From the NCBI RefSeq assembly GCF_030503675.1, contig NZ_CP129964.1:1240001-1304000 (forward strand): 64,000 nt of DNA, given 5' to 3'. The number at the start of each line of letters is the position of its first letter. The first letter of the stretch is position 1. Position numbers and translations under genes: made by a program. This stretch comes from Lutimonas zeaxanthinifaciens. Lineage in GTDB: Bacteria > Bacteroidota > Bacteroidia > Flavobacteriales > Flavobacteriaceae. The notes under the pieces were generated by a model. It searched no databases, was not told where the DNA came from, and saw only the letters and a list, made by a program, of their open reading frames with translations. Positions 51,017 to 60,531 of this stretch are shown piece after piece.

Positions 51017-51984
51017 AAGCAGCGCTTCGAAAATCTTATGGACCCCCCGAAATTATTCAGGTTACTGATGTTGAAAGTCCAAGTCATGGTTCTAATGAGG
51101 TATTGGTTAAGGTTTTTGCCACAACGGTTAATAGAACCGACTGTGCTAATCTTACCGCAAAACCCTTTTTAATGAGATTAATACTGGGCTTTCTAAGACC
51201 TAAAAAAGTAATTTTGGGAACTGATTTTGCCGGGGAAGTAGTAGGAGTTGGAAAGGAGGTAAAAACATTTAAATTAAAGGATAGGTTGATTGGATTTAAC
51301 GATTTGGGCTATGAATCTCAAGCTGAATATTTGACTATTCCTGAAGATGGAAATATCTTGAAAATTCCACCGAATACAGATTATGCAAAAGCAGTTGCGA
51401 GTATTGAAGGAGCACATTACGCATATACTTTCATTAACAAAACAAAGATTAAGGCCGGAAATAAAATTCTTATTAATGGAGCTACCGGAGCCATAGGTTC
51501 GGCTCTTTTACAATTTGTTAAAAAGTTTGATGTTTTTATCACAGCAACCTGTAACACGAAGAATGTTGAACTCGTCAGATCTTTAGGAGCAGACAGAATA
51601 ATTGATTATTCAAAAGAAGATTTCACAAAAGATTTGGAAAAGTATGACTTTGTATTTGATGCGGTTGGGAAAAGTACATTTGGTAAGTGTAAATCAATTT
51701 TGAATAAAGGAGGTGTTTATATTTCTTCAGAATTAGGACCGTTTGCACAGAACGTTATTTTTGCCTTAATGACACCTATTTTGGGAGGGAAGCAGGTCAT
51801 TTTTCCAATTCCATTTCCCATCAAGAGAACCATGCCCTACATCCTGAATCTCATGAAGAAGGAAATATTCAATCCGGTAATTGATCGCGTTTACAATCTG
51901 AATGAGATAGACCAGGCTTACGAATATGCCCTGTCAGGAGAAAAAACCGGGAATATCATTGTTAAAATAGCTGAAGAGGAATAA
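51013..51984 (+). CDS. MDR-family NAD(P)-dependent alcohol dehydrogenase / quinone reductase
   Basis: A 323-aa medium-chain dehydrogenase/reductase without the structural zinc site, hence of the zeta-crystallin/quinone reductase type. TVNRTDCANL and GTDFAGEVVGVG are catalytic-domain motifs, and NGATGAIGSALLQF (155-168) is the nucleotide loop (A-x-G-x-x-G). ATGA overlap with DUF1835 implies coupled translation. It likely reduces quinones or enones with NADPH. Confidence 0.9.
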   Translation: MKAALRKSYGPPEIIQVTDVESPSHGSNEVLVKVFATTVNRTDCANLTAKPFLMRLILGFLRPKKVILGTDFAGEVVGVGKEVKTFKLKDRLIGFNDLGYESQAEYLTIPEDGNILKIPPNTDYAKAVASIEGAHYAYTFINKTKIKAGNKILINGATGAIGSALLQFVKKFDVFITATCNTKNVELVRSLGADRIIDYSKEDFTKDLEKYDFVFDAVGKSTFGKCKSILNKGGVYISSELGPFAQNVIFALMTPILGGKQVIFPIPFPIKRTMPYILNLMKKEIFNPVIDRVYNLNEIDQAYEYALSGEKTGNIIVKIAEEE

Positions 51985-52026
51985 GTTGATTAAAATATGA
52001 GGTCCGGGAGTTAAATTAATTTCGTA

Positions 52027-52034
52027 TAAATTTG
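52027..52034 (+). promoter_or_regulatory. -7-like element TAAATTTG
   Basis: TAAATTTG matches TAnnTTTG 20 bp before the cupin gene. The expected -33 TTG is missing. It may be a weak promoter for the cupin and following genes. Confidence 0.35.
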
Positions 52035-52054
52035 ACGGCATAAAATAAGACGAG

Positions 52055-52489
52055 ATGAAAGAAAAAGAGGTTATTCGCAGAGGAAAAGGGGAGAACTACA
52101 ACTATTCTCAAGACCATTGTTTTGTAAAGTTGTCTTCGAGAAATACGAACGGAGAATTATGTTTTGTTGAAGATACATTGAAACCTGGTTTTTATTTAGG
52201 GAGACATCACCATAAAAAAATGACCGAGGTATTTTATATTCTCGAGGGAGAATTAGATTTAATATTTGATGATGGTACCGTAACAGCTACCGCAGGAGAT
52301 ACTATAACTGTGCCACCCAATGTTTGGCATGCAGCAAGCTGTGAAAAAGGAGGAAAGATGCTGACGATTTTTAAAAACGGACAGTTTGATCTCTACCTTG
52401 AGAAATTGTCTGGAATGACAGATGAAGAATTTGCGGATCAAGAATTGATGAGGTCAGTTTCAGCGGATTTTGACATCTACACAGAATAA
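52055..52489 (+). CDS. cytoplasmic cupin-domain protein
   Basis: A 144-aa single-domain cupin. Motif 1 is G-x5-HHH at 51-53 with Glu58 (RHHHKKMTEVFYILEGEL), and motif 2 is PPNVWHAA with His92. The metal site is therefore intact. It has no signal peptide, unlike the cupin at 13662. It may be a small dioxygenase or isomerase; the substrate is unknown. Confidence 0.85.
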   Translation: MKEKEVIRRGKGENYNYSQDHCFVKLSSRNTNGELCFVEDTLKPGFYLGRHHHKKMTEVFYILEGELDLIFDDGTVTATAGDTITVPPNVWHAASCEKGGKMLTIFKNGQFDLYLEKLSGMTDEEFADQELMRSVSADFDIYTE

Positions 52490-52525
52490 TACACTCAATC
52501 TTAATTATAGACTGATACGATAAAG

Positions 52526-53959
52526 ATGAAAATAATAAAACGAATTTTTAAATTCTTCTTGATACTCAGTGGAGCGATACTGTTGTTATTGTTGGTAGCC
52601 ATTGGAATTGATACTTACAGGACAGGCTATTTGAAGGTAAAGAACATTGAATTTTCTGACAATGATTCCTACCTTATCATAAATGTAAATATCATTCCGA
52701 TGAATCAGGATACGGTACTGACCGATAAAATGGTACATGTAAAAGATGGTGTGATTCAAAAGATTGGAGATCAAATCGAACTAGAAGGGGTTGAAATTAT
52801 TGATGCCGGTAACAGGTTTCTGACTCCTGGCCTTATTGACATGCATGTTCATATTTGGGATCGATATGAACTTGGCTTGTATTTATCCAAAGGTATTACG
52901 GCGGTTCGGAATTTATGGGGAATGCCAATGCATTTGAGGATTAAGCAAGATGTAGCCAATGATGAAATTGTTTCTCCTCTGTTTTATACCACGGGCCCAA
53001 AACTCACAGGACCTGAATTTATAGGGGATGACAATTTAAATTTAACGAGCCCCAAGGAGGCCAGAGATAAAGTGGTATCCTATAAAGAAAGAGGATATGA
53101 TTTTATTAAAACCTATTATGGCCTGACACCAGATATCTTTGATGCGGTTGTTGAACAATCAACCATATCAGATATGGATGTTATTGCGCATCCCTCACAA
53201 AAAGTCCCTTATGTATATCACTTTAACCCACAAATAAAATCTATTGAGCACACTGAAGATATTATTCAGCAACCCTTAAATTACAAGCTGGATACCCTAA
53301 AATTAGAAGAAGTAATTATTGATTTCAAGAATTTGAATCGAGGCTCGTTTAGCCCGACATTAACGGGCTATTATAATATCTATAACATGCTCACTAATGA
53401 TGCTGTTTTAGAGTCAGAACAGCTTGATTATATGAACCCTTTGATAAGGAAAGTGGATAGTAAGGCTCAATTTGACAGATGGTATAATACAAAATTGAGT
53501 GACCCCAATATTGTTAAATCGATAAAGGATCAGCACGATTTTCATTTATATATTCTTAAAAGGCTGCATCAAGCTGGAGTGCGCATTGTTTGCAGCACGG
53601 ATGCCGGAATAGGTATTACTACCCCGGGTTTTTCCATCCATCAGGAGCTGGCATTTTACAAAGAAGCCGGACTTTCTAATTACGAAGTTCTTAAAACCGC
53701 CACCATAAATGCCTCGGAAACCCATTCAATTATGAATAATATGGGTTCTATTGAGGAGGGCAAAGCTGCTAATTTACTTCTGTTAGACCGCAATCCTCTG
53801 GAAGATCTAACGGCCCTGAAAAATCCTTCAACAGTTTTTATAAAAGGGAGGAAGTTGAATCGCGAAACGCTGGACTCATTTGAAGAAAAAGCGGCAAACA
53901 GAAAGAACATACTGGTTAGCGCTGTGCGTTATGCCGAAAATCTAATGATTGAAAAATGA
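52526..53959 (+). CDS. amidohydrolase with N-terminal membrane anchor
   Basis: A 477-aa protein with one N-terminal TM helix (about 9-28) and an amidohydrolase barrel: the metal motif DMHVHIW has His107 and His109, GLTPDIFDAV and IAHPSQKV supply the middle ligands, and STDAGIG carries the terminal Asp. This is of the imidazolonepropionase/dipeptidase type, like 22134-23873 but without the SnoaL tail and with an uncleaved anchor. It should act in the periplasm. Confidence 0.87.
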   Translation: MKIIKRIFKFFLILSGAILLLLLVAIGIDTYRTGYLKVKNIEFSDNDSYLIINVNIIPMNQDTVLTDKMVHVKDGVIQKIGDQIELEGVEIIDAGNRFLTPGLIDMHVHIWDRYELGLYLSKGITAVRNLWGMPMHLRIKQDVANDEIVSPLFYTTGPKLTGPEFIGDDNLNLTSPKEARDKVVSYKERGYDFIKTYYGLTPDIFDAVVEQSTISDMDVIAHPSQKVPYVYHFNPQIKSIEHTEDIIQQPLNYKLDTLKLEEVIIDFKNLNRGSFSPTLTGYYNIYNMLTNDAVLESEQLDYMNPLIRKVDSKAQFDRWYNTKLSDPNIVKSIKDQHDFHLYILKRLHQAGVRIVCSTDAGIGITTPGFSIHQELAFYKEAGLSNYEVLKTATINASETHSIMNNMGSIEEGKAANLLLLDRNPLEDLTALKNPSTVFIKGRKLNRETLDSFEEKAANRKNILVSAVRYAENLMIEK

Positions 53960-53970
53960 TTTAAAATAAA

Positions 53971-55002
53971 ATGGCTTTAAAAATTCTTGCCATACTTAAT
54001 TTAATAATAACCGTTCAGGCCTTGTTTCTTTGCTTGCATTTTATTTTCAAATCCAAGGGCTTAATGATTCTGAACAGATTGCTTGCATTTTTGTGCTTTA
54101 CATTTGCTGTAATTTCGTTAAACACCTATTTCAGTGTGGCAGGTATATTTTTGCAAGACACGCTGTTACAGGACATTTCAAACAATTTAATGTGGTTTAT
54201 AGGTCCAGCCTTATATATGTATGTGATTTATAATGATAAAAAACCCGAAAGGCGTTTTATTTATTTCAATACTTTTCCTTTTTTATTTTTAGCCCTTATT
54301 AATATACTTTTTGACTGGAAATGGTTTTCAATTGTGGTCCCCTTTATAGGCTTTACACAAATGAGTATTTATTTGTTTTTGTCATTGAAATATTGTTATG
54401 AAAACTATTCGAATGCAAAAAGGTATTACAATTGGATTTTACCGTCGATAATCGTGTTTGCCGTTTTGATAGTTGTGAATTTTAGCTTGCATGTATTGGA
54501 ATCTGTGGGAATTAAGATTTTATCGGATGCTGTACTACAGAGTTTCACATCCTTATTAGTAATACCTATTTTTTATCTGGCCTATAAAGAAATGAATAGT
54601 GCAGGTGAATTAGGAATCACTCCCAAAAAGTATCATGGTTCACAAATTTCGGAGGAAAAAACGAATCAATATTTGGCTAAAATTGAAGCGGCCATGATAG
54701 AGGATAAATTGTATCTTCAGGAAGACCTGACCCTGCAAAAATTGTCTCGTTCACTTGATATAAGCCCTAAATTCGTATCCCAGGTGATTAATCAAAAGCA
54801 GGGAATGAGCTTTTCAGAATATATTTTTAGATTTCGTTTGGAAGAAGTGAAGAAAAGATTAACTGATTCCGGAAACAAGAACAAGACCATATTTGGAATT
54901 GCTCAGGAATCAGGTTTTAAATCGAACAGCAGATTTAATTATCTATTTAAAAAACATACCAGGCAGACTCCAAAAGAGTTTCAAAAACTTCATATTCAAT
55001 AG
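53971..55002 (+). CDS. AraC-family regulator with multi-pass membrane N-terminus, second copy
   Basis: A 343-aa protein with six or seven hydrophobic helices (1-220) and an AraC domain (about 240-340): TLQKLSRSLDISPKFVSQVI and FGIAQESGFKSNSRFNYLFK are the two helix-turn-helices, followed by TPKEF. It has the same plan as 29738-30787 but low sequence identity. It begins 11 bp after the amidohydrolase and precedes a membrane protease, so the arrangement enzyme-regulator-peptidase occurs twice. Confidence 0.9.
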   Translation: MALKILAILNLIITVQALFLCLHFIFKSKGLMILNRLLAFLCFTFAVISLNTYFSVAGIFLQDTLLQDISNNLMWFIGPALYMYVIYNDKKPERRFIYFNTFPFLFLALINILFDWKWFSIVVPFIGFTQMSIYLFLSLKYCYENYSNAKRYYNWILPSIIVFAVLIVVNFSLHVLESVGIKILSDAVLQSFTSLLVIPIFYLAYKEMNSAGELGITPKKYHGSQISEEKTNQYLAKIEAAMIEDKLYLQEDLTLQKLSRSLDISPKFVSQVINQKQGMSFSEYIFRFRLEEVKKRLTDSGNKNKTIFGIAQESGFKSNSRFNYLFKKHTRQTPKEFQKLHIQ

Positions 55003-55009
55003 AATTTTA

Positions 55010-55029
55010 TGCTATTTCATGATATAGCA
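55010..55029. other. inverted repeat between AraC regulator and CPBP protease
   Basis: TGCTAT and ATAGCA are 6-bp arms around an 8-bp spacer, 7 bp after the regulator's stop. It could be a weak terminator stem or an operator for the upstream regulator. No T-run follows. Confidence 0.25.
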
Positions 55030-55062
55030 AAAGGAAGATTCAAATTTTTGGCTGATCTAGTC

Positions 55063-55070
55063 TATGTTTG
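55063..55070 (+). promoter_or_regulatory. -7-like element TATGTTTG
   Basis: TATGTTTG matches TAnnTTTG and overlaps a possible earlier ATG at 55064. If used, transcription begins near 55076, and translation must start at 55088. No clear -33 at the right distance. Confidence 0.3.
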
Positions 55071-55087
55071 TTGAAAACCTATCATTC

Positions 55088-55924
55088 ATGAATTCAACAC
55101 AGAAAAACACAAAGAAGCAGTTATTTATCTTTTTTATCCTGACCTATGCATTGTCATGGACACTTTTTTTTATCGGTCGTCAGACAGATGTTGTAATACT
55201 CATTTTACTGGGTGTTTGGACACCATCATTAACATCGTTATTTCTAACAGGATATTATTACAAGAAAAAAGGACTTTTTCAATTGCTGGGGCGTTTTAAG
55301 CGTTTTAAGATCAAATGGTATTGGTGGGTTCTTTTATTATTGCTTCCGGCTTCTATTCATTTCATCGGGCGATCCTTATGGCAATACCTTTATATTGGCG
55401 AAATATCTCCTTCAATTTTGAATGTATCCTATTGGCTGGGAGCAATAATTCCATCTTTTTTAATTGCAGGTTTTGGCGAGGAATTAGGATGGAGAGGATT
55501 TGCCCTACCTAGATTACAAAAGCATTACTCTCCGATAAAAGCCTCCGTGATTCTGGCATTGGTTCATTTGTGCTGGCATTTGCCAACCTATTGGCTTGAT
55601 CAGGGAATTCATAATGTACCTTTTGTCTATGTCCTTGCCTTTATTTTTTCCTGGACTTTCATTTTTAACTGGCTTTATAACCGATCCGGAGGAAGTTTGA
55701 TTTTTGCTGTTGGTTTTCATGCGGTATCAAACGCATCCCTCAGTATTGTTAGTTTTTTCCCTCCCGAAAGTGAAGTTCCAATATCACCGGAACTATTGAC
55801 AAACTGGTCTTTTCCAATCCAATACGGAGGACCTTATCTTATGGTATGCCTGGTTTACTTTATTGTTGCGGTTCTTGTTGTGACCAAAGGAAAATTCAAT
55901 GAGGTAAATACAGATATCCCATAG
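55088..55924 (+). CDS. CPBP family intramembrane metalloprotease, second copy
   Basis: A 278-aa membrane protein with about eight helices. CPBP motifs are GEELGWRGF (E131, E132, R136), LVHLCWHLP (H160, H164) and VGFHAVSNA near 225. ATG 55088 gives a normal basic N-terminus; 55064 would add 8 residues. It follows a membrane-type AraC regulator. It differs from the minus-strand CPBP at 20577 in length and loops. Confidence 0.9.
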   Translation: MNSTQKNTKKQLFIFFILTYALSWTLFFIGRQTDVVILILLGVWTPSLTSLFLTGYYYKKKGLFQLLGRFKRFKIKWYWWVLLLLLPASIHFIGRSLWQYLYIGEISPSILNVSYWLGAIIPSFLIAGFGEELGWRGFALPRLQKHYSPIKASVILALVHLCWHLPTYWLDQGIHNVPFVYVLAFIFSWTFIFNWLYNRSGGSLIFAVGFHAVSNASLSIVSFFPPESEVPISPELLTNWSFPIQYGGPYLMVCLVYFIVAVLVVTKGKFNEVNTDIP

Positions 55925-55978
55925 TTTTCCCAAACCTAACTATTTTGATTTAAAAATCGTAAATTAAACTCCATTGGA

Positions 55979-56029
55979 TCCACACTTAATCTTTGGACTT
56001 CGGGTGTGGAAATGTATCAGTTAGCTGAT
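55979..56029. other. two short inverted repeats upstream of the aldo/keto reductase
   Basis: TCCACAC (55979-55985) pairs with GTGTGGA (56004-56010) around an 18-nt loop, and ATCAG (56016-56020) pairs with CTGAT (56025-56029) around 4 nt. Both are in the 145-bp gap before the Tat-exported reductase and could be leader hairpins or operator half-sites. Confidence 0.3.
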
Positions 56030-56069
56030 TACATAGAAATGTGAGAATTTATAATTTTTATATCGAAAG

Positions 56070-57011
56070 ATGAGCATTAGTAAAAAAGGATTGAATCGTC
56101 GTAAGTTTTTAAAGGAAACGACAAAGGCGGCCACAGCAACAGCATTATTTGGATTAACTGGTCCGGAAATTTTCGGAGCTCCGCCAATTAATGAAGAATT
56201 TAATCGGGTTCCGAATGTAACACTAAATAATGGGGTTAAAATGCCCATTTTGGGATTTGGCACAAATGTCCTAAACGGGTCTTTAGGAATTCGATGCGTA
56301 TCTGAAGCTATTTCAGTAGGTTATCGGCTATTAGACACTGCACATATTTACGGTAATGAGGAAGCTGTCGGAAAAGGTATCAAGCAAAGCGGCATAGATA
56401 GGAAAGAGTTGTTTGTAACCTCCAAACTTTGGGTGTATGATTCAGGTTATGAAAGTACAAAGAAAGCCTTTGAAACTTCGCTGAAAAAGTTGGATCTTGA
56501 TTATTTGGACCTTTATCTGATCCATCGTCCGAGAGGAGATGTAAAAGGCTCCTGGAAAGCTATGGAAGAACTTTACCAGGAGGGTAAAATCAGAGGGATT
56601 GGAGTGAGCAATTTTTTGCCGGAACAGCTCAATGAATTGAATAGTTATGGAAAAATTGAACCTGTGATCAATCAGATTGAAACCCATGTGTTTTTTCAGG
56701 AAAAAATATTATACCCTTTTCTCAAGAATTCATCAACACAGATCGAGGCCTGGTCTCCATTTGCTGCCGGAAGGAATAACATTTTTAGTAACCCGGTCTT
56801 GGCATCAATAGGTAAAAAGTACCAAAAGACCAACGCCCAGGTTTGTTTGAGATGGCACTTTCAAAGAGGAGTGGTTGCCATCCCCAGATCCTCTCAAAAG
56901 GCTCATATGATGGAAAATATTGATATTTTTAATTTTGAACTTTCCGCTACGGATATGAAAATGATTGAATCCCTGGACCTGAATAGATCTCAATTTCCCG
57001 AATGGAGGTGA
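56070..57011 (+). CDS. Tat-exported aldo/keto reductase
   Basis: A 313-aa protein with a twin-arginine signal (LNRRKFLKETTKAATATAL) and a complete AKR barrel. The tetrad is Asp89 and Tyr94 (LLDTAHIYGNE), Lys119 (TSKLW) and His152 (LIHRP). SNFLPEQLNEL and the C-terminal IPRSSQKAHMMENI match the NADPH site. AKRs are normally cytoplasmic; export would need a pre-bound cofactor carried through Tat, as for glucose-fructose oxidoreductase. It should reduce sugar- or aldehyde-type carbonyls. Confidence 0.9.
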   Translation: MSISKKGLNRRKFLKETTKAATATALFGLTGPEIFGAPPINEEFNRVPNVTLNNGVKMPILGFGTNVLNGSLGIRCVSEAISVGYRLLDTAHIYGNEEAVGKGIKQSGIDRKELFVTSKLWVYDSGYESTKKAFETSLKKLDLDYLDLYLIHRPRGDVKGSWKAMEELYQEGKIRGIGVSNFLPEQLNELNSYGKIEPVINQIETHVFFQEKILYPFLKNSSTQIEAWSPFAAGRNNIFSNPVLASIGKKYQKTNAQVCLRWHFQRGVVAIPRSSQKAHMMENIDIFNFELSATDMKMIESLDLNRSQFPEWR

Positions 57012-57055
57012 AAAATTATAAATAATAATAAACCATTTTAAATCAGACCAATATC

Positions 57056-58705
57056 ATGAAAATCTTAGTGTCCCTCTTCTTGATTAGTGCCTTACTGGCT
57101 TGTTCATCAAACATGGACGGTAGGTTAAATTCCGATGAACTTGAAGCAAAGATCGATTCGCTGGTTCCCACCCAAGTAAATGATACTACCCCGGGACTCA
57201 TCGTGGGTATTGTTAAAGGCGGAGAAATCATTTTTAGTAAAGGATATGGTCTGGCAAATTTGTCATACGGGATTGCAAATGATCCCAGCATGGTTTTTAA
57301 TACGGGATCGGTTACCAAACAATTTCTTGGATATGCTTTTGCTATGTTGCATGTGGAAGGAAAATTAAGTCTTGACGATCCGGTATCTAAACATCTTGAG
57401 AATTGGCCCGTGTTTGACCATACCGTTACCCTAAGACATCTTTTGACCCATACGAGTGGTTATCGGGAGGCATATACGATGTCAAATTTATCAGGTAGAA
57501 TCATCGGAGTTGACCGGCTTTCCCGAGAGGAATGCCTAAATGTCGTCAGAAAGCAACCCCAATTGGAGTTTGTCCCTGGTTCCCGCTGGACGTACAACAG
57601 TACGGCCTGGGTTATTTTAGCCGAAGTTTTAGAGAAAGTTACGGGTCAGACGGCAGATGAGTGGGTAGCGATCAATATCTTTGAACCATTAGGGATGAAA
57701 GATACCCAAATTGAAAGTTATGTGGGGGAGGTAATATTTAATTCAGCTGAATCTTATGTGTTCAATAAAGAAGAGGGGTATGCCAATCAAGAAAGTAACA
57801 GAGCCATTTTTGGTGCGGCTGAAATCTATTCCAATGTTCCGGATTTAGCGAAATGGACTTCAAATTTCCGAACCGCCCAAGTGGGGGGAAGTGAGGTTCA
57901 TGATTTGTTTTTGACACCCTTTATATTGAACGATGGTACGGATTCTGAATATGCACTTGGAATAGGTGTCGGTACGTACCGTGGGCTAAAAAGATATAGG
58001 CATACAGGCGGGCATGAGGCCTTTTCGACCCAGCTCAGCTATTATCCTGATCACGATCTTGGTATAATAACGATCTCAAACTTTGGTGGAAAAGGATGGA
58101 TTTCCACAGAAAAAATAGCTGATTTATTCCTGGAAAATCACATGACCACTGAGAAGGCAAGAGAATATGCCGAAATTAATTTGGATAAGGAAACATTGGA
58201 ACAATTTCAAGGGCTTTATCTTTCTTTAGATTTAAACGATTCGTTCACATTGAAAATGGTCGAGGATTCCCTTACCTACGAAGAGGAAGAGAATTTAATT
58301 CCGAGGTCACCAAACTCATTTGGTATTGAAGGCTGGAACGGCCTTATGAAAATTGAAAATTTAGAAGATGGAACTACCCGGCTAACGATAGAGAATGGTA
58401 CAATTGAAACGTATAAAAGAGTTGAAAGATGGTCACCGGAAGTAGCGGAATTAAAAAAATTTGAAGATGATTACTGGAGTGAGGAACTGGAAACACTTTA
58501 CCACGTGGTTGTAAAAGATGATCAGCTTCAAATAAATCATCGTTGGCTTGGAGATATAATGTTGAAACCCATATCCCCTGATTTGTTTGAAACCGATTGG
58601 GGTTATACCATTAAGTTCCTTCGAAGTTCCTCAAATGAAATAGATGGATTAAGTGTGAACAGTGGCCGAACCTTAAACGTTTTGTTTGAACGAATAAATA
58701 ACTAA
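57056..58705 (+). CDS. beta-lactamase-family serine hydrolase lipoprotein
   Basis: A 549-aa lipoprotein (LLAC, Cys16). Catalytic S-x-x-K is Ser85-V-T-Lys88. The second motif is Tyr180-N-S182 in place of the usual Y-x-N, and HTGGHE (about residue 320) stands for the H-x-G motif. A C-terminal beta-domain of about 170 residues follows (DUF3471-like). It is likely a D-aminopeptidase or esterase, not a resistance enzyme. The next gene starts 3 bp after its stop. Confidence 0.88.
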   Translation: MKILVSLFLISALLACSSNMDGRLNSDELEAKIDSLVPTQVNDTTPGLIVGIVKGGEIIFSKGYGLANLSYGIANDPSMVFNTGSVTKQFLGYAFAMLHVEGKLSLDDPVSKHLENWPVFDHTVTLRHLLTHTSGYREAYTMSNLSGRIIGVDRLSREECLNVVRKQPQLEFVPGSRWTYNSTAWVILAEVLEKVTGQTADEWVAINIFEPLGMKDTQIESYVGEVIFNSAESYVFNKEEGYANQESNRAIFGAAEIYSNVPDLAKWTSNFRTAQVGGSEVHDLFLTPFILNDGTDSEYALGIGVGTYRGLKRYRHTGGHEAFSTQLSYYPDHDLGIITISNFGGKGWISTEKIADLFLENHMTTEKAREYAEINLDKETLEQFQGLYLSLDLNDSFTLKMVEDSLTYEEEENLIPRSPNSFGIEGWNGLMKIENLEDGTTRLTIENGTIETYKRVERWSPEVAELKKFEDDYWSEELETLYHVVVKDDQLQINHRWLGDIMLKPISPDLFETDWGYTIKFLRSSSNEIDGLSVNSGRTLNVLFERINN

Positions 58706-58708
58706 ATC

Positions 58709-59635
58709 ATGACTGATCTTAAACTCCCTCAATTGCCTTATGGTTCCTGGACCGAAACTCGCGTAACAATTCATTTGATCCTGCAGATTATGGGGAAAAC
58801 ACGACTGGGACTTACGCATCGAAAGAATCACTGGTGGTTCATTACCATTTACGTATCCGCCAGGGGTTTTAGCACCTTTACCATTCCTTTAGACAAAGGT
58901 TTATCAAGTCTTGAGATCGAATTGGATGTCCTGCAGAAGGCCGTAACAATATCACATAGTGAAAAGGGGACTACACAGATTAAGTTGGAATCGGGCTTGA
59001 CGGTCGCTCATTTTTACAAGCGTTATATGGGGGAGATTTCAAAATTGGGTTTAACTCCAAAATTTATCCCTAAACCTTTTGACATGGGAATTGACAAACC
59101 TTTTGAAGAACTAGAGGATTATAGTTCCTTTGATTGGAATGCAATTCGCAGATTCTGGCAATTGATGCAGTGGAATAACTCTATATTTAAGGAATTCAGC
59201 GGACGTTTTTATGGAAAAACATGTCCTGTTCAAATTTATTGGCACCACATGGACCTGGCCGTCACTCGATTTTCGGGAAAAAAACTGCCACCTATGGATA
59301 AATCGGTACGAATTTCAGATCGTGACGCCTATTCCCATGAACAGATCAGTTGTGGTTTTTGGGTTGGTGACGATACAATTCCGGAACCTATGTATTATTC
59401 TTACACCTATCCGTCCCCGGAAGGTTTAGACAAGGAAACTTTAAAGCCCGAATCAGCAAAGTGGGCGGATAGTAATGGAAGTCCAATGGCCCTTTTAAGT
59501 TATGATGATGTAAGGTCACGGCCAGACCCAAGGCAGGCTGTGCTTGATTTCTTGGAGAGTTCCTATCTGGCTGGAGCTGAACTTTCAGGATGGAAAGTAA
59601 AAGAGCTTACCACCCCTTCTTTAAAGGATGTCTAA
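58709..59635 (+). CDS. DUF5996 family protein
   Basis: A 308-aa cytoplasmic protein matching DUF5996: an N-terminal LPQLPYGSWTETRVTIHLILQ, WWFITIYVSARG, and a WHHMDLAVTRFSGK segment. The family is found beside stress and pigment genes, with unknown function. It starts 3 bp after the hydrolase stop and ends 42 bp before the pirin gene, so it may share their operon. Confidence 0.85.
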   Translation: MTDLKLPQLPYGSWTETRVTIHLILQIMGKTRLGLTHRKNHWWFITIYVSARGFSTFTIPLDKGLSSLEIELDVLQKAVTISHSEKGTTQIKLESGLTVAHFYKRYMGEISKLGLTPKFIPKPFDMGIDKPFEELEDYSSFDWNAIRRFWQLMQWNNSIFKEFSGRFYGKTCPVQIYWHHMDLAVTRFSGKKLPPMDKSVRISDRDAYSHEQISCGFWVGDDTIPEPMYYSYTYPSPEGLDKETLKPESAKWADSNGSPMALLSYDDVRSRPDPRQAVLDFLESSYLAGAELSGWKVKELTTPSLKDV

Positions 59636-59677
59636 AAGTTTGATCGAAGAATAATCTTTATTTTAATTAAGTATTTT

Positions 59678-60394
59678 ATGAAATCAGTATTGCATTTATC
59701 CCATAGCCGCGGACATGCCAACCATGGTTGGCTGGAATCCTATCATACCTTTAGTTTTGCCAATTATCATGACGCCAACAGGATACATTTTGGGGCCCTG
59801 CGTGTGTTGAATGACGATACGGTTCACCGAGGTAAAGGATTTGGAACACATCCTCATAAGGATATGGAAATCATTTCGATACCTCTGGAAGGTGATCTTG
59901 AACACAAGGACAGTATGGGAAATGTAACAGTTATTCGTGAAGGGGACGTTCAGGTAATGAGTGCGGGTACAGGCGTGATGCATAGTGAGTACAATAAAAA
60001 TCAGGACCAGCCGGTCAAATTTCTGCAAATCTGGGTATTTCCCAACAAAAAAGGGGTCCAACCACGCTATGATCAAATTTCAATTCGGGATGTTGAGAAG
60101 TCGAATCAGTTTTATCAGATCCTTTCCCCAAATCCTGAAGATCAGGGGGTATGGATCAATCAAGATGCATGGTTCAGTTTGGGTAAATTTGATTCTGGAG
60201 TTAAAGAGAAATACGTTGTGAAGGGTCAGGATAGTGGAGTTTATTTTTTCGTCCTGGAAGGGGAGGTTGAGATTAACGGTCAAAAACTAGGCAGAAGAGA
60301 CGGCTTAGGCGTCTGGGAAGCAAATGAAATGCGGCTGACCTCGCTGTCCAGCAGCCGAGTACTTTTGATGGAAGTTCCCTTGGCGTTCAATTAG
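59678..60394 (+). CDS. pirin family protein (quercetinase-like bicupin)
   Basis: A 238-aa pirin with the metal-binding quartet His58, His60, His102 and Glu104 (FGTHPHKDMEIISIPLEG; GTGVMHSEYN). It resembles E. coli YhhW, a quercetin 2,3-dioxygenase in vitro, and redox-sensing pirins. It is cytoplasmic. Its function here is likely flavonoid or quinone handling, but unproven. Confidence 0.92.
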   Translation: MKSVLHLSHSRGHANHGWLESYHTFSFANYHDANRIHFGALRVLNDDTVHRGKGFGTHPHKDMEIISIPLEGDLEHKDSMGNVTVIREGDVQVMSAGTGVMHSEYNKNQDQPVKFLQIWVFPNKKGVQPRYDQISIRDVEKSNQFYQILSPNPEDQGVWINQDAWFSLGKFDSGVKEKYVVKGQDSGVYFFVLEGEVEINGQKLGRRDGLGVWEANEMRLTSLSSSRVLLMEVPLAFN

Positions 60395-60531
60395 CTTCGA
60401 GAACATCTGAACTGAAATTATTATATTTATCAAATGCAGAAAACCATCGGTAATGGTATTTTGAGTCAATCCATTCCAGAACGAATTGAATCTTCCAAAT
60501 AATCAGGCAGAAAACAATAAATGTAAATTAA

